Source of the DNA: an uncultured Mailhella sp.
GTDB taxonomy: Bacteria; Desulfobacterota; Desulfovibrionia; Desulfovibrionales; Desulfovibrionaceae
Direction of reading: 5' to 3'
Assembly (NCBI GenBank): GCA_910578585.1
Contig: CAJTRG010000006.1
Coordinates: 71,469-135,468 of the forward strand
Length of the DNA: 64,000 bases
Shown piece after piece: positions 26,777 through 34,892 of this stretch. Every line of letters begins with the position of its first letter. Position 1 is the first letter of the stretch. The notes below the pieces were generated by a model. The model ran no database searches, was not told the origin of the DNA, and was given only the letters and a program-made list of their open reading frames with translations. The translations under genes were made by a program, and so were the position numbers.

Positions 26777-27592
26777 TTACTTCTGCGGCAAGAGTTCCTG
26801 CCATGTGGTTCCCATAAACCAATAGTCTGCACGTTCCTTGAGCCAGCCCATGCTTTGAACATTGATGATCCAGGTATTGAACACGTTCAGCGTATCAAAA
26901 TCCCCTTTGCGCACGGCAAAAGCAATAGGTTCTTTATACTCGGTGATTTCAAAAGGTCTGAACAGCTTATCAGGATTCTTGGCAATTTCCAAGGTTGGCA
27001 GCGGACGGGAAGAGACAAAAGCAAAGGCTCGCCCTGCCAGTACTTCCTGAATGGCTGGAGCTTCTTCATTGAAAAGACGAAGCGTTGCTTTAGGCAGATA
27101 TTTTTTGGCAAAGGTTGCCCCGGCTGAGCCGTTGCGCACAGCCACTACCACGCTTTCATTATTGAAATCCGCGAGGCTCGTCAAATTGCCTGCCTTTTCC
27201 TTGTTTGCCATGATATCCATAGTGGAATAATCGTAGGGCACGGTGAAATTCACGGTCAGATTGCGCTTGGTGGTGGCGCCCATGCCGCCAATGATCACAT
27301 CAAATTTATTGGCTAAGAGCGCGGGAATAATACCGTCCCAGTTGGTGGGCACAAGCTGCAGTTCCACGCCCAAATCCTCGGCAAGCTTGCGTGCCACATC
27401 AATTTCAAAGCCCACATACTCACCGTTTTTATCCTGCATTGCCCAGGGCACAAAGGTGGAAAATCCCACCCGCAAAACACCTCGCTCGACTATACTGTTT
27501 ATGGCGCTTTCTATGGTTGCCTGTGCCTGCGCAAAAGGCGTCACAAACAAAGACAGCATAAGTATTATGAAAAATGTTCGCAAAATTTTCAT
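26777..27592 (-). CDS. Periplasmic amino-acid-binding protein
   Basis: A 271-residue family 3 solute-binding protein. The signal peptide MKILRTFFIILMLSLFVTPF ends at AQA-QAT. The mature part has GVLRVGFSTFVPWAMQDKNGEYVGFEIDVA and GMGATTKRNLTVNFTVPY, the standard polar amino-acid pattern. The LRNGSAGATFAKKYLPKA-like stretch lies in lobe 2. Substrate cannot be read from sequence. It sits between its two permeases and should be delivered to their heterodimer. Confidence 0.92.
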   Translation of the reverse strand: MKILRTFFIILMLSLFVTPFAQAQATIESAINSIVERGVLRVGFSTFVPWAMQDKNGEYVGFEIDVARKLAEDLGVELQLVPTNWDGIIPALLANKFDVIIGGMGATTKRNLTVNFTVPYDYSTMDIMANKEKAGNLTSLADFNNESVVVAVRNGSAGATFAKKYLPKATLRLFNEEAPAIQEVLAGRAFAFVSSRPLPTLEIAKNPDKLFRPFEITEYKEPIAFAVRKGDFDTLNVFNTWIINVQSMGWLKERADYWFMGTTWQELLPQK

Positions 27593-27607
27593 ATCTATTC
27601 CTCTTCA

Positions 27608-28444
27608 CTATTTTTTATATTGTTTTGCAAAATGTTTGGATAAAAGCCAAAAGGGCACACTCACAAAAAGGGTCAGGGCAAAATACCACAGCGCCGCCGT
27701 CAGCCAAATTTCAAAGGACAAATAGGTCTCTGAAATAATATTGCGTGCCTGCAAAGTGAGATCCGCCACGGCAATGGCACTGACCAGGGAAGTATCCTTG
27801 ATCAGCGAAATGAACTGCCCCGCCAAACTGGGCAGCACATTGCGAAAAACCTGAGGCATAATCACATACAAAAGCGTTTTTGCTAAAGGCATACCAAGGC
27901 TGAAGCCCGCCTCCCACTGCGTGTGTGAAATGGCAATAATCCCGCTGCGCAAAATCTCCGCCAGATACACGCCTTCAAAGAGTGCCAGACAAAGGACAGC
28001 TGTTATAAAGGGAGTCAGGCCCAGCATGCCCGCAAACACAAAATACCAAAGAAAAAGCTGAATGAGCAAAGGCGTGTTGCGGATAAGAGAAATAATGCCG
28101 GAACTTGCGGTAATCAGCACAGGTGATTGGCAAAGCTTCATAAATACCAGACACAAAGCAAAAAGAACAGTCAAAACAAAACCATAGAGAACTATGAGCA
28201 GGGTAATGCCAAGCCCTTTGAGCAAAAGCCCGGCCCTAAAAGTTTCAAGAAAGTCACCAGCCTGGAATGTCCCCACATAACGCCAAACCCGTGCCCATTG
28301 CCAGGTATAGTGCGTGCTTGCTTCACCATAAATCCACACAGCACAAAAGACCATGCATGCCACTAAAAGAAGCGGAAGCAAGGCACTTTTAAGAGCCGCA
28401 AAAATATGTTCTTTTCGTTCAAAGTCTGTCAGTTCTTCGTGCAT
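27608..28444 (-). CDS. Amino-acid ABC transporter permease, first gene of operon
   Basis: A 278-residue membrane protein with a segment at residues 20-37 (LLPLLLVACMVFCAVWIY) and the coupling motif FEGVYLAEILRSGIIAISHTQWEAG followed by YVIMPQVFRNVLPSLAGQ. It pairs with the other permease in the operon. A promoter with an embedded TTAGATATCTAA operator lies upstream; the same operator precedes the SlyA/MarR gene and the cupin gene, so the operon is likely repressed by that regulator. No strong ribosome site was seen before the ATG. Confidence 0.9.
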   Translation of the reverse strand: MHEELTDFERKEHIFAALKSALLPLLLVACMVFCAVWIYGEASTHYTWQWARVWRYVGTFQAGDFLETFRAGLLLKGLGITLLIVLYGFVLTVLFALCLVFMKLCQSPVLITASSGIISLIRNTPLLIQLFLWYFVFAGMLGLTPFITAVLCLALFEGVYLAEILRSGIIAISHTQWEAGFSLGMPLAKTLLYVIMPQVFRNVLPSLAGQFISLIKDTSLVSAIAVADLTLQARNIISETYLSFEIWLTAALWYFALTLFVSVPFWLLSKHFAKQYKK

Positions 28445-28509
28445 AGTAAGTATTTACTTTATATCATGTATTTTTGCAATACAGAGGAATAGAGTTCCTT
28501 TCCGTGCAA

Positions 28510-28538
28510 ATAATAATTAGATATCTAACTAATGTCAA
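28510..28538 (-). promoter_or_regulatory. Promoter with SlyA/MarR-type operator, transporter operon
   Basis: On the minus strand TTGACA (28533-28538), 17-base spacer, TATTAT (28510-28515). The spacer contains the palindrome TTAGATATCTAA (28517-28528). The architecture is nearly base-for-base that of the promoter at 31745. Confidence 0.8.
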
Positions 28539-28593
28539 GCATATTCTTTTTTCAAAAATAATTTGCAAAAGAAAAATTTTATAGAATACTCTT

Positions 28594-28626
28594 TCTACCG
28601 GGGTAAGCTAACGCAGCTCACCCCTT
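28594..28626. repeat. GGGGTAAGCT hairpin
   Basis: GGGGTAAGCT pairs with AGCTCACCCC around AACGC. It resembles the GC-rich palindromes elsewhere in the window. The surrounding bases 28539-28693 hold no gene. Confidence 0.5.
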
Positions 28627-28694
28627 TGCTCCTTTTGCATTCTGTTCTAGCTTCAAGTTGATGAACAAATAATTTGTTTGAAATTGCTTTATAA

Positions 28695-28742
28695 TTAAAA
28701 AGAAGAATCCCCCATGCGGGCAACGCTGCATGGGGGGAACAG
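28695..28742 (-). terminator. Putative terminator of fliJ-motE operon
   Basis: CCCCCATGC and GCATGGGGG form a strong stem; on the minus strand it is followed by ATTCTTCTTTTT. It lies about 190 bases after the motE stop. The stretch between is AT-rich with no gene. Confidence 0.55.
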
Positions 28743-28927
28743 TTAAAGTTAAGGGAACTAAAAGGGATAAAGGGCAATCTTTTTGCAATTTCTTCGTTTG
28801 TGTTTTTGTTGTTTGACCTCTTTATTTTGTTTTTGTTTATTTTTGAAGAACTTTTTATTTATCGCAAATTTTTTGTTGTTTTACTTTGGCATTCTCCTTT
28901 GTTTTGAGTTTGCGTTTATTCTTTGGT

Positions 28928-29983
28928 TTAGTTCATTTGTAACTTTGTGATAGCCTTGGAAAGACGTGCAGCGTGAATGGGTTCCATGTAGGAGAAGATT
29001 TCACCGGCTTGCTTGGTCTTCATGCTGGTCAGGATGCGTACTGCAATCTTTTCATCAAGGGTTGAAAGAGCTTCAGCAGCCTTTCTTGGCTTCATGTTCG
29101 CATATGTTTCAGTAAGGTGTTTATATTTTTCATCTTCTGCGCCGTTGGCGTCCTTTACCATATCGCCCAGTTTACCTTCAAGAGCATTGAGTTCTTCCAT
29201 GCGGGAATTCATTTGTTCTTGCAAAGAAAGGAGTTCTTCTTCCTTTTGGTTGAGTTCTTTTTCCTTGTAGGTCAAGGCATCAGGGGAGATATAGCCCTTG
29301 CTTTCAACGCGTGGAGCAGGGATAACGGCTAAGGTTTGTTGTTGATCAGGACGAATATAAGGATTTTCATTATTTTGCATTTCTTCAGCATGGGCAGTGC
29401 CGACAAGGCTGAATGAAAAACCTGATTCATGGTTGTAATTTGGCTTTACACTGTCAAGAGCCTTGTCAAGTTCAGCTTGTTGTTCACCATTTGCTTCACC
29501 AAAAGAATTATCGATGAGGGCGCGGCGAGCCTGGCCTTGCTTGTGGCTGATGGTTGCCACGGAAGCTTCAATGAGCAAATCAGGCTTTACACCTTCAACT
29601 TCTTCAGAAGTATTTCTGCCCGGAACCATGAGCGGAGCAACTTGTTGAGCGCTTTGAACCGTTTGAGCTGGACGAGCTTTCTTTGCAGGAGCTTGTTGAG
29701 TTACAGCGTCAGAAACTTGCCTTTGAGCAGCAGCGTCATTTTTTTGTTCAACAAGGATTTCATTGTTTGCCTTTTGGAGTGCAAGGCGTTGTTGTTCACG
29801 AACCTTGGCGAGAGCTTCCATTTTCGGATCAACGCCTGGCTTGCCGGCGAGCTTATCAAAGTTGAATAATGCACCGCCTGAAAGAATATATGCTGCAAAA
29901 ACTAACTTTACCAATCCGAGACCTACAACGAAACAACAAATATTAGTAAGTCTGCGCTTTGAATCGAATGCTTGCGATTTCAT
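28928..29983 (-). CDS. motE: MotE-like flagellar protein
   Basis: A 351-residue protein with one N-terminal membrane anchor (ICCFVVGLGLVKLVFAAYIL, about 15-34), a long Gln/Ala-rich linker, a coiled coil (KEKELNQKEEELLSLQEQM, about 240-285) and a C-terminal MgtE-N/FliG-like domain (YANMKPRKAAEALSTLDEKI...). This architecture matches MotE, a periplasmic stator/motor chaperone. It overlaps fliJ by 41 bases, which is unusually long. The sigma-54 promoter upstream of fliJ should drive both. Confidence 0.78.
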   Translation of the reverse strand: MKSQAFDSKRRLTNICCFVVGLGLVKLVFAAYILSGGALFNFDKLAGKPGVDPKMEALAKVREQQRLALQKANNEILVEQKNDAAAQRQVSDAVTQQAPAKKARPAQTVQSAQQVAPLMVPGRNTSEEVEGVKPDLLIEASVATISHKQGQARRALIDNSFGEANGEQQAELDKALDSVKPNYNHESGFSFSLVGTAHAEEMQNNENPYIRPDQQQTLAVIPAPRVESKGYISPDALTYKEKELNQKEEELLSLQEQMNSRMEELNALEGKLGDMVKDANGAEDEKYKHLTETYANMKPRKAAEALSTLDEKIAVRILTSMKTKQAGEIFSYMEPIHAARLSKAITKLQMN

Positions 29984-30383
29984 CTAAGTTCCTCTGTTCT
30001 TTTAATTGTTCTTCTTTTTTATAATACTCAAAGTGTTTTTCTTTGAGTTTTTCCATTATTTTGCGATCTTTTGCTTTTTCAGCCAACTCTTTGCGGTTTT
30101 TTTCAATCTGCATTTCGAGCATGCTGATGTTTTTTTGCGTTTGCTGTATATCTTGGCGTAATGCTTTGATATAGTTATCTAAGAGCCAACGCTCCCCCAT
30201 TTCATTGACTGGGGTTTGGCTGAGTTTTTGTTCTTGAAAAAGTTCATCTTGTTTAAGGCTTTCGTAACGCTTTTTGAGTTGTTCTCTTTGGGCGTTCAGC
30301 TCTGCCAGTTTTGCTTTGACTTCTTTTTCAAGCTGTTCCTTGTAAAGAAGGACTTTTTCAAGTCTGAATTTGAACCCTGCCAT
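29943..30383 (-). CDS. fliJ: Flagellar export chaperone FliJ
   Basis: A 146-residue, almost wholly coiled-coil protein, starting MAGFKFRLEKVLLYKEQLEK, the typical FliJ opening. FliJ links the export ATPase FliI to the gate and recycles chaperones. Length matches the family (about 147). It is followed by motE with a 41-base overlap and preceded by a sigma-54 promoter. The rest of the flagellar export genes are not in the window. Confidence 0.85.
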   Translation of the reverse strand: MAGFKFRLEKVLLYKEQLEKEVKAKLAELNAQREQLKKRYESLKQDELFQEQKLSQTPVNEMGERWLLDNYIKALRQDIQQTQKNISMLEMQIEKNRKELAEKAKDRKIMEKLKEKHFEYYKKEEQLKEQRNLDEIASIRFKAQTY

Positions 30384-30412
30384 GTTTTTTCCTTTATCCT
30401 TGCCCTATATAT

Positions 30413-30428
30413 AGCACACAGCGTGCCA
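30413..30428 (-). promoter_or_regulatory. Sigma-54 promoter of fliJ-motE
   Basis: Minus-strand TGGCACGCTGTGTGCT: -24 TGGCACG and -12 GTGC with GG and GC 12 bases apart. It lies about 30 bases before the fliJ ATG. Confidence 0.75.
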
Positions 30429-30593
30429 ATCACAAAATAAATATATATATCAATATGTTATACTTATATGCAATGAAATTTAATTTTGTTTTTGCTCCCT
30501 TTACGCAAAAAACTGACAAATATTTGTCACTCAATTTAATATATTTTTTATAGGCGCAAACGAGCGGGCAGCATAATTTTTACCCCTCTGCAC

Positions 30594-30620
30594 TAAATGT
30601 CTGGCAAGTACTGCCGATAT
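30594..30620 (+). promoter_or_regulatory. Sigma-28 (FliA) promoter of the CheW-CZB gene
   Basis: TAAA (30594-30597), exactly 15 bases, then GCCGATAT (30613-30620), compared with the consensus TAAA-N15-GCCGATAA. It places the gene in the late flagellar/chemotaxis class. Confidence 0.8.
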
Positions 30621-30699
30621 AAAGAAAGTAAGACTTGTTTTTCGTTAACAATATAAGTATAATAAAACAAACCAGCTAACAAGAGCGAGACACCAGATT

Positions 30700-31548
30700 A
30701 TGAGCAATCTCAACGACCCAAAAATCAATATCCCTGACATTCCGCTTATTGTCTTCAAAGTAGGACAGATGACGTGTGCGGTTGACGGCGCAAGAGTAAT
30801 TTCTATTCAAAGAATGGAAGAATTTACCCTGACACCGCATTCGCCGGATGAAATATTTGGTTCCATCAATTTCCGCAATAAGGTAATACCCATATTAGAC
30901 TTGCGTACTATGTTTGGTTTGCCAACCAGAATGAAAGAGTACAGTGATTTTATCAAAATGCTGGATCAAAGAAAACAAGACCATATCAAATGGGTAAATA
31001 CGCTGAAAGAAACCATCAAAAACAATACTCCTTTTCCCCTTGCTACAAATCCTCATCAGTGTGCTTTTGGTAAATGGTATGATAAATACGATAACCCAAA
31101 CAAAAAGATCATGTTCCATCTGGAAAGAATAAGAGATCCGCATAATAAACTGCACCATGCAGCGCTTGATGTTGCACAAATCCAGGAAAGAGACATTCCT
31201 GAAGAAGAAAAAAATGCACAAATTCAGGAAATTCTTTGTAAGGCAGAGACTGACTACATGGCTACTGTTGTTGGTTTGCTTGATTCTGCCAAAACAATAT
31301 TCAAAGATATCTATCAGACCATGCTTATTGTAGTTGAAGATAAAGAACAAATAGCTATCGCGGTAGACGAAGTTGTTGCAGTCACAAACCTTGAAGAAAT
31401 AACTGTGGAAAAACAAAGCTTGATGTGCGGCTCCATGGTTCAACGTTTTCTGAAAGGAAAAACCGAAGATGATATTATTTATCATCTAAATCATGATGCA
31501 TTTTTCAAAAAAATCATGAGTGAAGCAGAGGAAAAAGAAAACTTTTAG
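30700..31548 (+). CDS. CheW-like adaptor with inserted CZB zinc domain
   Basis: A 282-residue protein. Residues 14-75 are the first half of a CheW domain (IVFKVGQMTCAVDGARVISI, VIPILDLRTMFGLP). A CZB zinc-binding insert follows at about 85-205 with H95, CAFGKWYD (C121), H148 and H152 as the expected ligands. The CheW half resumes at about 218-250 (MLIVVEDKEQIAIAVDEVVAV). CheW couples receptors to CheA; CZB domains sense zinc or hypochlorite in receptors and cyclases. The insertion inside CheW is unusual. A sigma-28 promoter precedes it and a terminator follows. Confidence 0.85.
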   Translation: MSNLNDPKINIPDIPLIVFKVGQMTCAVDGARVISIQRMEEFTLTPHSPDEIFGSINFRNKVIPILDLRTMFGLPTRMKEYSDFIKMLDQRKQDHIKWVNTLKETIKNNTPFPLATNPHQCAFGKWYDKYDNPNKKIMFHLERIRDPHNKLHHAALDVAQIQERDIPEEEKNAQIQEILCKAETDYMATVVGLLDSAKTIFKDIYQTMLIVVEDKEQIAIAVDEVVAVTNLEEITVEKQSLMCGSMVQRFLKGKTEDDIIYHLNHDAFFKKIMSEAEEKENF

Positions 31549-31618
31549 CATGAGCTCAAAAAAGCAGCCAAGCTGAGATAAGATTCAAACTTTGAAAAGC
31601 CGTTCTGCCTTCATATTT

Positions 31619-31661
31619 TGTCCCTCACTATCCATGTATAAAAGTGAGGGACTTTACTTTT
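31619..31661 (+). terminator. Terminator of CheW-CZB gene
   Basis: GTCCCTCACT pairs with AGTGAGGGAC across ATCCATGTATAAA, followed by TTTACTTTTT. Confidence 0.8.
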
Positions 31662-31744
31662 TAAAATCCACCCTCTAAAAATGGGCATTGAGAAGGCGTT
31701 CCATGAAAATTTTCTTTAATAATTCTTTTTTTGAAAAAATTTGC

Positions 31745-31773
31745 TTGACAATAGTTAGATATCTAATTATATC
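31745..31773 (+). promoter_or_regulatory. Promoter with operator in spacer, SlyA/MarR gene
   Basis: TTGACA (31745-31750), 17-base spacer, TATATC (31768-31773). The spacer holds TTAGATATCTAA (31755-31766), a perfect 12-base palindrome, so binding would block polymerase. The predicted transcript start falls on or next to the ATG at 31781, suggesting a leaderless message. Confidence 0.8.
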
Positions 31774-31780
31774 TGGAGTC

Positions 31781-32191
31781 ATGGAACAAACATTATCACT
31801 TATGGCAAAAATACTCGATAAAGGAAATCGTTTTATTATCGAGCAGTTACAGGCAAACGGCGCAAGCGGGCTTGTTCCCAGCCACGGGGATATTTTGGCT
31901 CTGCTCTATATGCATGAGTCACTGACCATGAAAGACATTGCCAAAAAAATCCACAAAACCAAAGCAACGCTTACGGTTCTTGTGGATAAGCTGGAGAAAA
32001 TGGATTTTGTAAAGCGGGAAACTTCTGCCAGGGACAGCAGATATACCTACATTTCCCTGACGCAAAAAGGAAAAGACTTTCAAGCTGTTTTTGACAATAT
32101 TTCCATGGACTTGAACACGATGCTGCATAAAAATCTGACAGCAGAAGAAATTTCAGCCCTGACAGAACTTTTGCAAAAAATGAATAGCTAA
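31781..32191 (+). CDS. SlyA/MarR-family transcriptional regulator
   Basis: A 136-residue winged-helix protein. The DNA-binding part is SLTMKDIAKKIHKTKATLTVLVDKLEKMDFVKRETSARDSR with the wing DSRYTYISLTQKG, standard for MarR. The ATG at 31781 is chosen because an upstream extension would run through the promoter. The palindrome TTAGATATCTAA resembles the SlyA site TTAGCAAGCTAA and occurs at this promoter, at the cupin promoter and at the amino-acid transporter promoter, predicting autoregulation and a three-unit regulon. The inducer is unknown. Confidence 0.85.
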   Translation: MEQTLSLMAKILDKGNRFIIEQLQANGASGLVPSHGDILALLYMHESLTMKDIAKKIHKTKATLTVLVDKLEKMDFVKRETSARDSRYTYISLTQKGKDFQAVFDNISMDLNTMLHKNLTAEEISALTELLQKMNS

Positions 32192-32204
32192 TGCTGCTAT
32201 TTTT

Positions 32205-32235
32205 TTGCAAAAACAGTTCGATATCTAACTATAAT
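32205..32235 (+). promoter_or_regulatory. Cupin promoter with overlapping operator
   Basis: TTGCAA (32205-32210) and perfect TATAAT (32230-32235), 19 bases apart. TTCGATATCTAA (32217-32228), one mismatch from the operator palindrome, lies between. Confidence 0.65.
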
Positions 32236-32263
32236 CAATTAAATCACTCAAAAGGAGCATATC

Positions 32264-32635
32264 ATGCAAAACTACACCACATTTGAACTTGGAACTCTTG
32301 CAAACATTATCAACAAAGAAAACGGCAAAGCATTTTTGAAGGATGCCCTCCAATTAACCAGCTGTGAAATTTCCGTGAACACCATGCCTGCCGGAGTAAA
32401 ACTTCCTTTCAGTCACAAGCACAAACAAAATGAAGAAGTTTATATTTTCCTAAAGGGCACAGGCACAATCACGCTGGATGATGTGACACTGGATGTACAG
32501 GAAGGCACATGCGTAAAAGTTTTGCCTAATGTTTCCCGTACCATGGCAGCAAAGACTAATCTGCAATATATCTGCATTCAGGCAAAAGAAAATTCCCTTG
32601 TACAATGGGGGCTTTCTGACGCCGAATTATGCTAA
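32264..32635 (+). CDS. Small cupin-domain protein
   Basis: A 123-residue single-cupin protein. The first cupin motif is SHKHKQNEEVYIFLKGTGTI (two His and a Glu as likely metal ligands), then GTCVKVLPNVSRTMAA as motif 2. No enzymatic role can be assigned; such proteins often bind or isomerise small polar metabolites. AAAGGAG precedes the ATG. It follows the SlyA/MarR gene and shares its operator, so it is probably a target of that regulator. Confidence 0.8.
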   Translation: MQNYTTFELGTLANIINKENGKAFLKDALQLTSCEISVNTMPAGVKLPFSHKHKQNEEVYIFLKGTGTITLDDVTLDVQEGTCVKVLPNVSRTMAAKTNLQYICIQAKENSLVQWGLSDAELC

Positions 32636-32671
32636 CGAACACAGTCTTAGGCTCCATTAATACTGTAAATT

Positions 32672-32707
32672 CAAAAACGAGGGAAAATTCCCTCGTTTTC
32701 CATTTTA
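32672..32707 (+). terminator. Terminator after cupin gene
   Basis: AAAACGAGGGAA and TTCCCTCGTTTT form a perfect stem with an AA loop, followed by CCATTTT. Confidence 0.8.
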
Positions 32708-32763
32708 AATCTATTGATAAACTATGCAATGTAATTATTTTTCCATAAAACAAGTGAGCCCTT

Positions 32764-33492
32764 TTACAAAAAGGATTTAACAATACAGCTCAGTCCGCCA
32801 ATGCCAATCACAATCAACAAAATTATTCTGAAAAGGCGGATATTGATAAAGCGGTTAACAGGAACAGCCGACAAAATCCCCACACTCACTGCCGGAACAC
32901 CATACAGAACCCAATACAAAACTTCCTCGGTGATCAAGCCTGCCCAATAATACGTGGCAATGCCAACAATGGAAGAAAAGACAATAAAGGTATTGATTGT
33001 GCCCAGCGTTTGCCGCTGTGTCCAGTGCAAATGAAGGGAATACACAGCACAGGGAGGCCCGCCGAAAGAGACGGACGTGGAAAGCGTGCCGGAAATAAAT
33101 CCCGTGAGCATGGCTTTCAGGGCAGAACTTTTTCCTGCTGTTGCCGGCACTTTATGCAAAAACTGCCACAGTACAAAGCATATCATAATAATCCCAATGC
33201 CAAAAAGCAAAACAGCCGTCGGAATAATCAGCAAAATATAGGTTCCCAAAAGCAAGCCGGGAAACGCGCCTATCGCCATGTTTTTGATTTCATGCAGCAA
33301 AAGGTCTTTGCGGTAAATATAGCCAAGCTCAATGCAGAGCACAATTACCAGACAATTGGCAATGGGAATAATCACTTGCGGCTCAAGAAAGACAGCAATA
33401 AAAGGTACAGCAAACATCGCCGCGCCTATGCCGGAAATCCCGGAAATAAATCCCGCGAGTACCCATATTATGCAAAAAAAGAGTTCGTACAT
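32764..33492 (-). CDS. TauE/SafE-family membrane transporter
   Basis: A 242-residue membrane protein with about eight hydrophobic segments and the family pattern AGFISGISGIGAAMFAVP near the N-terminus, repeated in the second half as LTGFISGTLSTSVSFGGPP. TauE/SafE proteins export sulfite, sulfoacetate or other organic anions. In a sulfur-metabolising gut anaerobe a sulfonate or sulfite role is attractive but inferred only. It stands alone, convergent with the cupin gene. Confidence 0.85.
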   Translation of the reverse strand: MYELFFCIIWVLAGFISGISGIGAAMFAVPFIAVFLEPQVIIPIANCLVIVLCIELGYIYRKDLLLHEIKNMAIGAFPGLLLGTYILLIIPTAVLLFGIGIIMICFVLWQFLHKVPATAGKSSALKAMLTGFISGTLSTSVSFGGPPCAVYSLHLHWTQRQTLGTINTFIVFSSIVGIATYYWAGLITEEVLYWVLYGVPAVSVGILSAVPVNRFINIRLFRIILLIVIGIGGLSCIVKSFL

Positions 33493-33653
33493 ACTTCATC
33501 CAGATTTTGCGAAACAATATTTTCCGTGGCAGAAGAGTAGCTCAGATTACAACAAAAGTCACCTGAAAAATGCCCTTTCCCCTTTTCCCTTTCGGATGTT
33601 CAGATTTACAGGATTTTCATTTTTTGCTACTATTTCGAGAGAAAGGAATTTTT

Positions 33654-34532
33654 ATGTACGAATGCATACAACTTGCTGAAAACACATATTATATTGCAAG
33701 TCCTGTCAATGTAGGGCTGTACATTGAAGAAGGCGAAGCATGGATTATTGATACCGGCATTGACCCGCGCGTGGGCAAGAAAATCATCAGGCGCCTGGAA
33801 GAAAATAATTGGAAGCCCAAAGCAATCATCAATACCCATTGCCACGTTGACCATGTGGGCGCCAATGCATGGCTGCAAAAAAGATTCAATATTCCTATAT
33901 ATTCCAATGGCATGGATCGCTATTTTATTGAGCATACCATACTTTCAGCCATGGCGCTTTGGGGTGCGTTTCCACCAAGGGCACTGCAAGGCACGCTTTT
34001 CACCGCCGAGGACAGCACCAATGTGCAAAATATTTACGAAGCGCCCCTGCCCAAAGGCTTTGAAATTATTCCTTTCAGCGGGCACAGCCTGTATATGTTC
34101 GGCCTGCGCACGCCTGACAATATTGTTTTCACGGCTGACGAGCTGTGCAGTCCGCATATCCTCGATAAATACAAAATCGCCTATAATTATTGTGTGGAAC
34201 TCTATTATAAAAGCCTTGAGGACGCGGAAAGGCTTGAGGCGAAACTCTTTGTGCCTGCCCACGGCGAACCCTTTACGGATATCAAAGAATATGTTGCCAT
34301 AAACCGCAAAGCTGTGCTGGAAGTGCAAAATCTGATTATTGAACGCTGCAAAGAGCCGCAAAGCTTTGACATGCTTTTGCAGTATATTTTCAATCATTAT
34401 GAATTATCCATGAGCCTGCAGCAAAACGCGATAGTCGGCTCCACAATCCGCTCCTACCTTTCCTGGCTCTATAACGAAGAAGTGCTTGAGCCCATTATTC
34501 AAGACAACATGCTGTTCTGGAAAACAAAATAA
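33654..34532 (+). CDS. MBL-fold metallo-hydrolase
   Basis: A 292-residue metallo-beta-lactamase-fold protein. The metal motif NTHCHVDHVG (HxHxDH) is near residue 62, SGHSLYMFG supplies the next His, TADEL an Asp and PAHGEP the last His. The C-terminal part is a helical region resembling the winged-helix tail of glyoxalase II/LACTB2-like enzymes. The ATG at 33654 is preferred because AAAGGA precedes it. The substrate is unknown; thioester or lactone hydrolysis is usual for the group. Confidence 0.85.
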   Translation: MYECIQLAENTYYIASPVNVGLYIEEGEAWIIDTGIDPRVGKKIIRRLEENNWKPKAIINTHCHVDHVGANAWLQKRFNIPIYSNGMDRYFIEHTILSAMALWGAFPPRALQGTLFTAEDSTNVQNIYEAPLPKGFEIIPFSGHSLYMFGLRTPDNIVFTADELCSPHILDKYKIAYNYCVELYYKSLEDAERLEAKLFVPAHGEPFTDIKEYVAINRKAVLEVQNLIIERCKEPQSFDMLLQYIFNHYELSMSLQQNAIVGSTIRSYLSWLYNEEVLEPIIQDNMLFWKTK

Positions 34533-34538
34533 TTTTTT

Positions 34539-34861
34539 TGGGGGAAATTATTTCCCCCACCCCCCCCTAAACGCAAAACCGTTATGGACGTTGTCCATAA
34601 CGGTTTTGTTGTTTATGTGCTTTCAGGATATTCCCAAAAAATATTTTTAGAAATTTAGCATAAAAAGTTTTGTAAAGGGGCGCAGGGGAAGAAACTTTTT
34701 CAGCCACCGAAGGCGACGAAGTCGTTTGCGTTTGCGAAGAATGAGCAATTACGCAAATGGACAGCAGAGATGCCACCGAAGGCGACGAAGTCGTTTCTCT
34801 TATGTCGAGTTTACGAGACTTAGAGAAATGGACAGCAGAGATAAAGTTTTTCCCCTGTAAA
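34539..34861. repeat. Compound repeat: B palindrome, hairpin, D element split by two A units
   Basis: No gene. B palindrome at 34540-34568. A hairpin follows with 16-base perfect arms starting CAAAACCGTTATGGAC and loop GTT, with a T-rich tail that can terminate the upstream gene. D begins AGCATAAAAAGTTTTG near 34657, reaches CAGGGGAAGAAACTTTTTCA at 34702, is interrupted by two A units (34703-34771, 34772-34842), and resumes AAAGTTTTTCCCCTG at 34843-34857. Confidence 0.85.
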
Positions 34862-34892
34862 AATTCTCAATACTAAACAAAACTGCTCTAAC

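Noticed and set aside
30600..30615. Second sigma-54 site CTGGCAAGTACTGC
   Set aside because: GG and GC are only 10 bases apart; the same bases fit the sigma-28 promoter better.
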